A stretch of 53,259 nucleotides of DNA from JACMLD01 sp039915085 (GTDB lineage Bacteria > Bacteroidota > Bacteroidia > Chitinophagales > Chitinophagaceae). A program made the translations under genes and the position numbers. Below, piece after piece: positions 44,200-53,160 of the stretch (position 1 is its first letter; each line of letters begins with the position of its first letter). The stretch is from positions 1 through 53,259 of the forward strand of contig JBDSOC010000127.1 in assembly GCA_039915085.1 (NCBI GenBank), written 5' to 3'. Below the pieces are notes generated by a model that was given only the letters and a program-made list of their open reading frames with translations, made no database searches and was not told the origin of the DNA.

Positions 44200-47100
44200 T
44201 TAGAAGCTTTCCTGGTTGTCAAAAGGAGTAGTAATTATAACGGTTGTGCCTTTTCCCGGTTGACTTTTTATTTCATAACTGCCACCCATCATTAAAGTTC
44301 GTTCTTTCATGCCAAGTAAACCCAATGTCTTTTTATGGCCAATATTGCTTGTGTCGAAACCTTTGCCGTCATCAGTAATCTTTAAAATCAGCTGTTTATT
44401 TTCTACTTCCAGTTGTGCAAAAACTGTTTTGGCATTGGCATGGCGCGCCACATTGGTAAGTGATTCCTGGTAAATCCTGAACAGGCCAATGGCTAAATTT
44501 GATGGAACCTGTAATGGCTGATCGGGTGACTGGAAATTGCACGCTATACCCGCTCTTTTTTCAAATTCATTGCTCCACCACGCCAGTGCTTCCACCAATC
44601 CAAGATCGTCAAGTATACTCGGTCTTAATTCTGAAGACAACTTTCTTACTGTGTTTACTGTACCATCAAGGAAAACTAATATTTCCTTAATCTTGTTGTC
44701 CCTTTGCTCCTGGTTAATGTCCTTTCTTCTGCCCAGCCAGGAAATATCCATTTTAAGCCCGGTCAGTTGCTGGCCCAGCTCATCATGTATCTCCCGGGCT
44801 ATATGGGCCCTTTCTTCTTCACGGATATTCTGCAGATGAGATGCCAGCTGTCGGATATCCTCATATGATTTTTTTAAAAGACCCTCAGCCCTGGTTTTTT
44901 CAGTTATATCAATACTTAACCCCAGCCATACCGGCATTCCTTCATAACTAATCTGGTAGTTGAAAATCTCTACGTAGATAATACTGCCGTCCTTTTTTTT
45001 ATGCCTCCATTGCAAAGAAGTACCGGCACCGGGTAGTGTTTTATCTGTTTCTTTAAAAGAAACATCAACATCTTCTGTGGGGCGCAGATCGTTTGAATTA
45101 AGCCTTAAAAATTCTTCCCTTGTATAGCCGTACTGGTTCAGCGCAGATTCATTTACATCAATAATATTCAGTTCTGGTATTGAACTCATCCACATGGGCA
45201 TTGGATTGTTTTCAAAAAGCAGCCGGTATTTATGCTCAGAACGCCTGAGTTTTTCGTCTGCTATTTTCTGATCGGTAATATCCTGTGCCATTCCTGTTAA
45301 GCGTAAAGGCTTACCACTGTTATTTTTTATGAGTTCAGCAATTTCATGTATGTATTGTATCTGTCCATCTTTGCGTATGAGCCTGTGAACAATATCCATT
45401 TTTTTTTGCCCTTTAAGGACTGCGTCCATTTCGTCAGCAAATGCAGCTTTGTCATCGGGATGTATTATATTAACAATTGTTTCATATCCATTGACAGGAT
45501 AATCAGGCTTAAGATCGTAAATGGTATATATTTCGTCCGATAAAAAAATTGCCTTGCTTGCCACATCCAGTTCCCAATGCCCAAGTTTACCCTGCGATTG
45601 TGCCTTTCTGTACCGGGCCTCATTCTGGCGCAATATTTCTTCTGTTTTTTTCAAATCAGTTATATCCTGTACCACACCCATTGCTTTTCTGAATTTGCCG
45701 TTTTCAAAAACAGCATCTACCGTAGTATGTGCAAAACGAATTTCGCCATCACCTCTTTTAAACCTGTACTCATCCTTTAAGCGCTGTTCCTTCTCCTGCA
45801 GATTTTTAAATAAGATTTTTACCTTTGCAATATCAGCAGCGTATAATTGCTGAAAGAATGATTCAGGGGTGATGGGATCGTCTTTATCAAGTCCATGTAT
45901 ACGGTACATCGAATCGGACCACTTTATTTTATTTGTAAGCGCATCATACTCCCAGCTGCCAAACTGCCCAATTTCCTGTGCACGTGACAACATTTTCTCG
46001 TTGTTTCTTACTTGTTCTTCCGCTGTTTTACGTTCGGTAATATCACGATAGTTTAGTACAACTGCGTTTACATATGGCTCCTGTAATAAATTATTATAAC
46101 TGCATTCCAGCCAGGTATAATTTCCTTCAGGCATTTTGTGCCTGTATTCCAGTAAAACAATTTCGCCTGGTTTGTTAATAATATTCTTAAAGGTTTGCAA
46201 TACTGTGGATGTATCATCGGGATGAATCAGATCGAGCCGTTTTTTTCCAATCAATTCGTTATAGCTGTATCCAAGAATTTTATTGCCGGAAGGGCTTACA
46301 TCTGTCACTGAGCCATCTGCATCAATCAGGGTAAGTCCATCTGTACTGTTTTGTAAAAGTGCCCTGAAACGTTTTTCATTATTGATTACCCGCTCTTCCG
46401 CTTTTTTGATGCCGCTGACATCGACCATGGCTCCTACCATTCTGTAAGGTTTGTTTTTTCCATTATACATTATGTTGCCGCGGTCTAAAACATACACGGT
46501 GGTTCCATCTGCTTTCAGAAACCGGTATTCATCAGCCCAGTAAGGTTGACATGTTTCAATGGCCTGGTTTATTCCTTCTGCCACTCTTTTTCTGTCATCC
46601 GGGTGAATGCCATTGTACCGCGAACTTACAGGCGTACTTTCTTCTTTTGTATATTCAAATTGCGAGTAATAATTCTTATTCCACCAGATAGTATGGTTGA
46701 TTAAATCCCAGTCCCACACAGCATCGTTTGTGGCATTGGCTATTATCTGAAACCGTTCATTTGACCTGTTTGTTTCTTCCTCAGCCCTTTTCTGATGGGT
46801 AATATCCTTTATAAAAACAGAAATACCATCCGGGGAAGGATAAACATGATTTTCCTGCCACAGATCCAATGGACCATAGTAGTCAGTATTGTACAGATAC
46901 TGCTGCTGCTGCAAAGCCGTATTAAATATTTCATAAGTAGCGGAGCCAACTGCATCCGGAAACTCTTCCCACACATTTTTGCCAATCATAGACTCAGGAT
47001 CACGCTTTAGTAACTGGCCGGCTTTTTTATTCATATAAGTATAGCACCAGTTTTTATCAAAAGCTATAAATGCATCTGTAAGTCTTTCAAAAATACCTGT

Positions 47101-48558
47101 AAGCTCTGCTGTTTTCACCCGTACTTTTTCTTCCAGTTCTTCATTAAACTTTATTAGCTGATCTTCTAATTTTTTTCGTTCGGTTATATCTTTATGTACA
47201 CTTACATAACCAGTCAATTCACCATCTTCATTGCGGATATTTGTGAGAGAGGCCAATACAAATATAGTCCCGCCTTTTTTGTTGGTGAAGGCAGATTCAG
47301 TTTGATAAAAACCATTTTTATCCAGATCGGCCAGTATTTTTGATCTTTGTTTTTCTGTGTAACGGCTTTTAATAAGTGCAGACAGATTTTTGCCAATGGC
47401 TTCTTCACTGTTGTATCCATACAGTTTTTCCGCAGCTTTGTTCCAGCTTTTTATTGAAAGAGCCGTGTCTGTAGAAAATATGGCATCACTGGTTTGCTCA
47501 ACCAGCCGGGATAAATGACTGATTTCTTCCTGCTTTTTTCTTTGTTCAGTAATGTCCCTGGTAATCATTGCAAAACCTGAAAGATGTTGCTGGTCATTAT
47601 AAAGAGCAGTAAAAACAATGTTTGCCCAAAATAATGAACCATCTTTTTTTACCCGCCATCCTTCTGTTTCATAACGTCTCTTTTCCCTGGCTTTATTTAA
47701 ATTATCTGAGGCCTCATTGTTATTTATTTTATCACCTGTGTAAAAAAGTGAAATATTTTTACCAATGATTTCTTCTGCACTATAACCTTTGATCCCTGCA
47801 GCGCCTTCGTTGCAACTAAGAATAATTCCTGTTTTGTCAGTAGTAAAAATTGCATAGTCTTTTACATTTTTTAGCAAAAGCCCTAATTGTTCTTCGCTGT
47901 CACTCCTGGCTTTTTCTGCTTTTTTCAGTGCCAGAAAATCAAGTCTCACGGTCTGAATAATAATAACAACCAGTATCAGTACAATTATGATAAGCCAGAG
48001 CAGCATACTATCCAGCCGTAGACCCGAACGCCGGTTTGTTTCTTTTCTGGCAGCAAGCAATGTATTTTCCTGTTCTTCAATTTGCCGGATACTTTGTTGT
48101 ATAAGATCGGGATAACGGTTTGCATTGATTTTTGCCATTGCAGATGCTGCTTCTGCAAGCCCCAGTTGCTGGCGCAGGATAATTATCCGGTTAGATGATT
48201 CGATATTCTTATTTGCATATTGCAATAATGAATCAATACGTTTCTGCTGGGAAGAGTTGTCTGCAGTAAGCTTTTTTAATTTTTTGGCGGCAATAATGAT
48301 AGAGTCATTTGATTTTTCAAGCAACCCCAGGTATTGCCTGTCACCATTAAGCACATAATCTCTCAGGATAATTTTATTTCTTCTGACAGCTGACAATACT
48401 TGCTGGCTGTTATATAAAACTTCGTTGGTGTGCCATACGTAGGCAGCCGTACTTTTGAGGTGATTTGATTGCAGTAATACTATAAATATAATGGTTAATA
48501 TAGCAGTCAGAGTGAGGAATATTCCAAATTTCAGGGATTTACCCGTTACTGGTTTCAT
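44200..48558 (-). CDS. CHASE3-PAS(x8) sensor histidine kinase (NarX-type)
   Basis: This 1452-residue kinase has two membrane helices (about 10-30 and 186-205) that bound a CHASE3 sensory domain (about 38-180). Eight PAS domains follow in the cytoplasm, several with PAC motifs (for example the ITERKKLEDQ, ITDLKKTEEIL and ITDQKIADEKL links). The HisKA_3-type dimerisation domain carries the phospho-acceptor His1258 (REIHDELGQ), and a HATPase_c domain has DDGKGFD (1396-1402) and GLLGMKER. HisKA_3 fits partnership with the NarL/FixJ regulator encoded downstream. Eight PAS domains suggest that redox, light, gas or small-molecule cues are integrated. No cofactor residues were identified. Confidence 0.95.
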   Translation of the reverse strand: MKPVTGKSLKFGIFLTLTAILTIIFIVLLQSNHLKSTAAYVWHTNEVLYNSQQVLSAVRRNKIILRDYVLNGDRQYLGLLEKSNDSIIIAAKKLKKLTADNSSQQKRIDSLLQYANKNIESSNRIIILRQQLGLAEAASAMAKINANRYPDLIQQSIRQIEEQENTLLAARKETNRRSGLRLDSMLLWLIIIVLILVVIIIQTVRLDFLALKKAEKARSDSEEQLGLLLKNVKDYAIFTTDKTGIILSCNEGAAGIKGYSAEEIIGKNISLFYTGDKINNNEASDNLNKAREKRRYETEGWRVKKDGSLFWANIVFTALYNDQQHLSGFAMITRDITEQRKKQEEISHLSRLVEQTSDAIFSTDTALSIKSWNKAAEKLYGYNSEEAIGKNLSALIKSRYTEKQRSKILADLDKNGFYQTESAFTNKKGGTIFVLASLTNIRNEDGELTGYVSVHKDITERKKLEDQLIKFNEELEEKVRVKTAELTGIFERLTDAFIAFDKNWCYTYMNKKAGQLLKRDPESMIGKNVWEEFPDAVGSATYEIFNTALQQQQYLYNTDYYGPLDLWQENHVYPSPDGISVFIKDITHQKRAEEETNRSNERFQIIANATNDAVWDWDLINHTIWWNKNYYSQFEYTKEESTPVSSRYNGIHPDDRKRVAEGINQAIETCQPYWADEYRFLKADGTTVYVLDRGNIMYNGKNKPYRMVGAMVDVSGIKKAEERVINNEKRFRALLQNSTDGLTLIDADGSVTDVSPSGNKILGYSYNELIGKKRLDLIHPDDTSTVLQTFKNIINKPGEIVLLEYRHKMPEGNYTWLECSYNNLLQEPYVNAVVLNYRDITERKTAEEQVRNNEKMLSRAQEIGQFGSWEYDALTNKIKWSDSMYRIHGLDKDDPITPESFFQQLYAADIAKVKILFKNLQEKEQRLKDEYRFKRGDGEIRFAHTTVDAVFENGKFRKAMGVVQDITDLKKTEEILRQNEARYRKAQSQGKLGHWELDVASKAIFLSDEIYTIYDLKPDYPVNGYETIVNIIHPDDKAAFADEMDAVLKGQKKMDIVHRLIRKDGQIQYIHEIAELIKNNSGKPLRLTGMAQDITDQKIADEKLRRSEHKYRLLFENNPMPMWMSSIPELNIIDVNESALNQYGYTREEFLRLNSNDLRPTEDVDVSFKETDKTLPGAGTSLQWRHKKKDGSIIYVEIFNYQISYEGMPVWLGLSIDITEKTRAEGLLKKSYEDIRQLASHLQNIREEERAHIAREIHDELGQQLTGLKMDISWLGRRKDINQEQRDNKIKEILVFLDGTVNTVRKLSSELRPSILDDLGLVEALAWWSNEFEKRAGIACNFQSPDQPLQVPSNLAIGLFRIYQESLTNVARHANAKTVFAQLEVENKQLILKITDDGKGFDTSNIGHKKTLGLLGMKERTLMMGGSYEIKSQPGKGTTVIITTPFDNQESF

Positions 48559-48886
48559 ATGATTTATGCAGGATGAAGGAATTTTTAGCCGCTTTATGGT
48601 TCAATAGAAATCTATAACAAGTCTGGTTAATGGGAGTATAGTGAAAAATAATATTGGTACTTAAATTACATGATTTTTTTAGATATACCGGTAACGGATG
48701 CTGGAAATTTACAATTCCTGCATAAGATAAGGGTATACTATTAGCGCAATAGCTTTATACTACGCAATTGCTCATTAAAATTTGATTAAGAAGTTTTTGA
48801 AGCAGATTATAGTATTCAGTAAACTGGCATAGATTTTATTTGTATCAGAATGACAGTTGTTATGAAAATATTTTAAAATAGATAAA
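48559..48886. promoter_or_regulatory. divergent intergenic region
   Basis: This 328-bp gap separates the kinase gene from the small plus-strand gene. It is AT-rich, with several TATACT-like runs (GGTATACTATTAGCGC near 48731) and GGAGTATAGT near 48633, which loosely recalls half of the palindrome at 43508. No clear TAnnTTTG box was found on either strand. Promoters for both genes must be here. Confidence 0.3.
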
Positions 48887-49216
48887 ATGAATAATAGAAA
48901 GTTCAGGCTATTGCTGATTGCCTGTTCCCTGTTAGCAGCTATAGTATTTTTTTCTTTTAGAGATCGGGCAGGTGGAATTGTACGCGGCAATGTAAATCCC
49001 CCGGAAGCGGGCTTACGTGCATTCCTGTTTTCGGGAAAGGATACCATTTCAGTTAATATAGTGAGTGGTGGCTTTCAGTTTTCAAATGTTGCTGCTGGCA
49101 ATTACAACCTGCTGATACAAGCTGCACCTCCGTACCGCAATGCTGTTAAAGATGGAATAAGAGTTATTGAGGGCGAATTTACGGATGCAGGCCAGATTGA
49201 TTTACTAAAACAATGA
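48887..49216 (+). CDS. small exported protein with carboxypeptidase-regulatory-like domain
   Basis: The 109-residue protein starts with a hydrophobic segment (LLLIACSLLAAIVFFSF, about 7-23) that may be a signal anchor. The rest reads as one carboxypeptidase-regulatory-like beta-sandwich: GIVRGNVNPPEAGLRAFLF (near 31-49) and FSNVAAGNYNLLIQAAPPY (near 67-85). Such domains serve as adhesion or structural modules in Bacteroidota. No neighbour gives a clear job. Confidence 0.65.
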   Translation: MNNRKFRLLLIACSLLAAIVFFSFRDRAGGIVRGNVNPPEAGLRAFLFSGKDTISVNIVSGGFQFSNVAAGNYNLLIQAAPPYRNAVKDGIRVIEGEFTDAGQIDLLKQ

Positions 49217-49232
49217 TTAACCGGTAAATCCT

Positions 49233-50489
49233 TTATTTTTTCAGCCTGTATTTCCTTGTGACTTTGGGGCTGTTAAAATATTGGTTTAATTCTTCCTCGG
49301 TCATATTGTTGGCAAGCTCAAGCGGAACATCTATCAGCTGAATCTGGGTTTGCTTCAATTCATCTTTTAGTTTGGCTGTTTTCTTAAGAATATCAGGGTC
49401 ACGTTCTCCTACCAATGCATTATCTCTAACCATATATTCCAGCCGTTTGATAGAACCGCGTACCAGCGAAGCCTGGTTTTGATCAAATATTTTTTGTGGC
49501 GCTATCGCCTCTTTTATTGGCACCAGTGAAATGCCTACACTGGGTAATATCTGACCTGTTTTTTGGGTACTGCTATTAGCTGATGAGGCCAGAATGCTAC
49601 CGGTTAAAGCAGTAGTAGAGCCGGTGATATCAAATGTAGTACGGGCGCTTTTGGTGCCTTTAACTCTTTTGTCAAGCTGCAAAAAAGTATATTTTAACTG
49701 TAGTACATAAGTGGTTACGTTTCTAACCGACAATTTATAATCTTCTTCCGCCAGGGGGTAATTTAATGCATCGCGTACAACGATGCGGACCGTAGCAGTA
49801 TCGCGCACCTGGAATTTATTTACACCTACGAAATTTAATACCAGGATTCTTATTTTGGCTGAATCAGATTCCTTTACAAAATCAAAAGGCGGCATCCATG
49901 TAAAATCATCATCACACTTTTTTACGAGGGTAAAATTTTTTAAAGGGCGGTTGGCAAAGAAAGTAATGTTTTCAATGGGAAAACTGCCGTTTTCGCATTG
50001 TACTTTAAAACTAACTGTATCGCCTTCATCAACAGTGAGGGTAGAATTTACAGAAGGTTTTACTTTAGATGTTATGATGTCTGTGTTGTAAAAAACCATG
50101 GTAAACATGGTATCAACCCTTTCTTTTGGGTCCGACAGGTTTTGTACGCCGATATTCACCTTATACTCAACGTCATATTTTAGTTTGCCCGAAAGGAAAA
50201 ATGATTTTTCTGCTTTAAACGTAAGCAGGCCGTCGTCTTTATTAATTCTTAAACCAACCGGTGAGTTCCGGAGAAACCAATAGTATTTTGTTTCTTCTTT
50301 ATTGATTTCCAGGTTGTAGGTGAGTGTAGAATCCGAATGAATGGTAAAATAAGGGTTAAGATTGGTGATACGCAAAGGGGTGTAAACCGAATCTACCGGT
50401 GTAACGGTACGAGGCAGGGTGTCTTGTGCATAGGAAGAAATGGAAAACACTAAACATAACATTAAAAGAAGCTTGTATGCTATTCTCAT
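49233..50489 (-). CDS. large secreted protein with Ig/cadherin-like repeats
   Basis: The 418-residue protein has a signal peptide (cleaved after SSYAQ, near 21). It then has long beta-strand stretches resembling bacterial Ig/cadherin-type modules (for example SPVGLRINKDDGLLTFKAEK near 76-95, and a DEGDTVSFKVQC segment near 152-163). The last 130 residues are helical and hydrophilic. I cannot name a specific family. It lies 76 bp after the four-TM protein gene and may belong to the ECF sigma operon, as a surface-stress or cell-envelope protein. Confidence 0.7.
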   Translation of the reverse strand: MRIAYKLLLMLCLVFSISSYAQDTLPRTVTPVDSVYTPLRITNLNPYFTIHSDSTLTYNLEINKEETKYYWFLRNSPVGLRINKDDGLLTFKAEKSFFLSGKLKYDVEYKVNIGVQNLSDPKERVDTMFTMVFYNTDIITSKVKPSVNSTLTVDEGDTVSFKVQCENGSFPIENITFFANRPLKNFTLVKKCDDDFTWMPPFDFVKESDSAKIRILVLNFVGVNKFQVRDTATVRIVVRDALNYPLAEEDYKLSVRNVTTYVLQLKYTFLQLDKRVKGTKSARTTFDITGSTTALTGSILASSANSSTQKTGQILPSVGISLVPIKEAIAPQKIFDQNQASLVRGSIKRLEYMVRDNALVGERDPDILKKTAKLKDELKQTQIQLIDVPLELANNMTEEELNQYFNSPKVTRKYRLKK

Positions 50490-50565
50490 GCTGGCTGTTA
50501 AAAGTTTGTTTATGCGTGCAATATTAGGCCATTTTAGTCTAAACTGCCAGTGCTGTTAAAACCTT

Positions 50566-51186
50566 TTAACCATTTTCTATGTCTTTTAGTTGTTCTTTTA
50601 GTTGTTGCAAATAATTACCGTATAATTTCCTGATGTACCACCTGGAAAAGAAATACATACTTGCTGACCAGAAAATAAACAAGCAGGTGTACAAAAGAAT
50701 TGCCTTTTGCCAGTTAAAATTTATAATCCCATTATCGTCATGTATGGTAAAAAAACCTGTTATCAACCCAAAAATAAATGCTATTGGCAGTGTGATCATT
50801 GTAAACTGAAAATAGACCCTTGTAAACTGTTCTAAAATAGTAATCACCTGCTGAAGGCCCGTTCTTACAGACTGCGGAGATTTTTCATAAATATTTATCT
50901 TTTTATGCAATGCACTAAGATAAAAAAGCAGGAAAAAGCATATGCAAAATGCCAGCAGCGAGAATACCCTAACATAAGGAACCGGGTAACTGAACCAAAT
51001 CCATACAGCAGCAACTATAAAAAGAATGCTTGCCATCAGTTCAAAAAGAATGCTGCGCTTAATATGGTTAATAATAGAACGGGTTCTTTTATGGGTATAA
51101 CCTTCCAGCTCATACGCAGAATGCAAGGCCGTTTGTTCCTGTTCTACGCTTTCTTTAACCCGTTGTTTAAACTCATCTAATTCCAT
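50566..51186 (-). CDS. four-TM membrane protein linked to an ECF sigma factor
   Basis: This 206-residue protein has four hydrophobic segments (about 47-67, 71-91, 118-145 and 160-182) with cytoplasmic-type charged ends. The N-terminal 40 residues are hydrophilic and helical, and the C-terminus (LQQLKEQLKDIE) is a short coiled coil. It follows the sigma factor gene by 17 bp. Position and topology suggest an anti-sigma or regulatory partner, but it has no zinc-binding anti-sigma motif (HxxxCxxC), so this is inference. Confidence 0.7.
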   Translation of the reverse strand: MELDEFKQRVKESVEQEQTALHSAYELEGYTHKRTRSIINHIKRSILFELMASILFIVAAVWIWFSYPVPYVRVFSLLAFCICFFLLFYLSALHKKINIYEKSPQSVRTGLQQVITILEQFTRVYFQFTMITLPIAFIFGLITGFFTIHDDNGIINFNWQKAILLYTCLFIFWSASMYFFSRWYIRKLYGNYLQQLKEQLKDIENG

Positions 51187-51203
51187 TTTTACACTTTTAC
51201 GGC

Positions 51204-51695
51204 TTATAAATATTTTTTACTGTTTTCTTTCAGCTTTATTTTTATGCGGTTCATTTTTACAGCCACATTATTGGGAGAGATGCCCATGATGTCTCCAATA
51301 TCCTGGTAATTATAATCTTCCAGGTATAACATTACAAGACCCTTGTCAATATTGGATAAATCAGCAATGGCTCTGTGCATAGCGTTCAGCTGTTCATCTT
51401 CCTTCAACCGGGTTTCTGCAATCCCATTGAAATGATATTCTTCGTAAGTGGCGGTTTCTACCTGCCGTTTTTCTTTCCTGTAAAAAGTAATGGCTGTATT
51501 GAGTGCAACCCGGTACAGCCATGTGGAGAATTTAGCATCACCTTTAAAATTCCCAAAACCTTTCCATGCACTTAATATTATTTCCTGGAAAAGATCTTTT
51601 TTGTCCTGCTCATTGTTCATATACAGGTTGCACACCTTGTAAATGATCTTTTGGTTTTGCTCAATGGATTGTATGAAATCTTTCCCGGTCGGCAT
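51204..51695 (-). CDS. ECF-type RNA polymerase sigma factor
   Basis: The 163-residue sigma-70 family protein has region 2 (DLFQEIILSAWKGF near 33-46; FSTWLYRVALNTAITFYRK near 57-75) and region 4 (LSNIDKGLVMLYLEDYNYQDIGDIM near 113-137, quoted in parts: LSNIDKGLVMLYLED and YNYQDIGDIM), with a helix-turn-helix GISPNNVAVKMNRI. Regions 1 and 3 are missing, as in ECF sigmas. It is the first gene of a minus-strand group with the four-TM protein and probably controls an envelope response that includes its own operon. The start ATG at 51695 gives a normal length. Confidence 0.94.
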   Translation of the reverse strand: MPTGKDFIQSIEQNQKIIYKVCNLYMNNEQDKKDLFQEIILSAWKGFGNFKGDAKFSTWLYRVALNTAITFYRKEKRQVETATYEEYHFNGIAETRLKEDEQLNAMHRAIADLSNIDKGLVMLYLEDYNYQDIGDIMGISPNNVAVKMNRIKIKLKENSKKYL

Positions 51696-51833
51696 AGAGC
51701 AGTTTGAAAAACGGTTTCGTTTAGGGGGTTATTAAAATTAAATGATTAGAGAAACAGGGATTAAGCATCAATGCAATATGCAAAAACACACAACACATGC
51801 AGCCATTAGTCGCCTGTTTCTGCAAAATATTAC

Positions 51834-51870
51834 ACATAAAAATAACCCCATTGTAGAAACAAAGGGGTTA
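51834..51870 (-). terminator. terminator of the Hsp20 gene
   Basis: The arms TAACCCCATTG (51843-51853) and CAAAGGGGTTA (51860-51870) pair with one mismatch and a 6-nt loop. On the minus strand the stem is followed by a T-rich run (TTTTTATG). It lies 73 bp after the Hsp20 stop and should end that minus-strand gene. Confidence 0.6.
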
Positions 51871-51942
51871 ATAAATCAAAACCAACTGCTTATAAAATAT
51901 TTATCAATGAAAGCTAAACGCGGTCACTGCATTGTCTGTAAA

Positions 51943-52371
51943 TTACTGGATGGTTATTTGTTTGGCAGCTTCTTTAACTTCTGCTTTTTTAGGAAGTAAT
52001 ACTTTAAGCAAGCCGTTTTCATATTTTGCCTGAATGTTTGCAGCATCCACCTTATCGTCCAGGCTGAAACTGCGTTTAAAACCCTGTAAGCTGAACTCTT
52101 TCCTGACAGATTTTACATCTTCAGGTGTGGTTTCTTCTTTCTTTTCATAGCTAATGGTAAGTAAACCATTGTCTATATTGATCTTAAAATCTTCTTTGTT
52201 TCTGCCGGGTGCATTCAGTTCTACGTGATAGGCATCTGGTGTTTCTGCAATGTTTACCGGGGGGAAATTAAGACCAGCTTTATCTGCAAATGCTGCCGGA
52301 AACTCATTAAAAAGTTCATTGAATACACTGTTGAAATTAACGGGTCTGAAATTGTTTCTTACGAGTGTCAT
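51943..52371 (-). CDS. small heat shock protein (Hsp20/alpha-crystallin)
   Basis: This 142-residue protein has the alpha-crystallin domain (about 38-130) with FPPVNIAETPDAYHVELNAPG (about 36-56, here in parts: FPPVNIAETPD and AYHVELNAPG), KEDFKINIDNGLLTISYEKK (60-78, as KEDFKINIDNG) and the C-terminal AKYENGLLKVLLPK strand near 114-127. Such proteins bind unfolded clients without ATP during heat or other stress. Length and the final ITIQ tail, with its IxI-type motif, are normal. It is a single-gene unit with its own terminator. Confidence 0.96.
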   Translation of the reverse strand: MTLVRNNFRPVNFNSVFNELFNEFPAAFADKAGLNFPPVNIAETPDAYHVELNAPGRNKEDFKINIDNGLLTISYEKKEETTPEDVKSVRKEFSLQGFKRSFSLDDKVDAANIQAKYENGLLKVLLPKKAEVKEAAKQITIQ

Positions 52372-52576
52372 AAAGATTTTATTTTTTAGTTTTTTAAATT
52401 ATTGATTGACAGATAAGGGTTTTCAAATGGCGTACCATTGCCTTTTTCCAATACTTTTAATGACGCGATTTCCGAAATCATTATATATACGTGACATAAG
52501 GGCGCATTTGTTGCATCATGCATGACAAATATTCAGCTTTAGCTTTTAATTTCATGTATTTATTGAACTTTTTCTA

Positions 52577-52584
52577 TAATTTCG
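52577..52584 (+). promoter_or_regulatory. predicted -7 box of the bacilliredoxin gene
   Basis: TAATTTCG is one base off TAnnTTTG and lies 25 bases before the ATG at 52610. No firm -33 element was found at the normal distance. Prediction only. Confidence 0.35.
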
Positions 52585-52609
52585 TGTTGTAAAATAAAAG
52601 ACAAAAACT

Positions 52610-53023
52610 ATGTATCCAGCAGAAATTGTTATACCGATGAAGGAAGAATTGACTGAAAATGGCTTTGAAGAATTGATGACCTCTGAAGCCGTGGATAATC
52701 AGCTTGCTCAAAAAGGAACCACGCTTGTAATGATTAATTCTGTTTGCGGTTGCTCTGCAGGTTCTGCCCGCCCGGGAGTATTGATGGCCGTGCATAACAC
52801 AGCAAAGAAACCCGATCATCTTGCTACTTCTTTTGCAGGTTTTGATATAGACGCCATAAAAACGTTACGTCAGCATTTGTTACCTTATCCGCCGTCTTCA
52901 CCAGCTATTGCTTTATTTAAAGATGGTCAATTGGTGCATTTTATAGAACGTCATATGATTGAGGGCCGCCCTGCGCAAATGATTGCACAGAACCTTATCA
53001 GTGCATTTGAAGAATATTGCTAA
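52610..53023 (+). CDS. BrxA/BrxB-family bacilliredoxin
   Basis: The 137-residue protein is a thioredoxin-like member of the YphP/YqiW family with the active-site motif Cys46-Gly-Cys48 (SVCGCSAG). It starts MYPAEIVIPMKEELTENGFEE, as is usual for the family (given in two parts: MYPAEIVIPM, KEELTENGFEE). In Bacillus these proteins remove bacillithiol from proteins after oxidative stress. In Bacteroidota the family is common and bacillithiol synthesis occurs in some members, but that pathway is not shown here. It is a single-gene unit. Confidence 0.95.
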   Translation: MYPAEIVIPMKEELTENGFEELMTSEAVDNQLAQKGTTLVMINSVCGCSAGSARPGVLMAVHNTAKKPDHLATSFAGFDIDAIKTLRQHLLPYPPSSPAIALFKDGQLVHFIERHMIEGRPAQMIAQNLISAFEEYC

Positions 53024-53050
53024 GCAATCGCAGTATCAATATTATTACAG

Positions 53051-53075
53051 CCCACGTAAAACCGTGGGTTTTTTT
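53051..53075 (+). terminator. intrinsic terminator of the bacilliredoxin gene
   Basis: CCCACG (53051-53056) and CGTGGG (53063-53068) form a 6-bp GC-rich stem with a 6-nt loop, followed by seven T residues. It lies 27 bp after the stop codon and is a standard intrinsic terminator. Confidence 0.85.
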
Positions 53076-53110
53076 ATTAGCACTGGCTTTGCAGACACAT
53101 TTTTTCCGTT

Positions 53111-53160
53111 TAACACAAAGAGGATACGGATTAAAAAGGGAATCACAGATTTTTTTCGTC
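53111..53160. repeat. degenerate CACAAAGAGG-type intergenic sequence
   Basis: The stretch begins AACACAAAGAGGATACGGA and reaches AATCACAGATTTTTTTCG. It resembles the CACAGAG family sequence at 3371-3420. The similarity is by eye and partial. Nothing coding was seen after the terminator to the end of the window. Confidence 0.25.
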
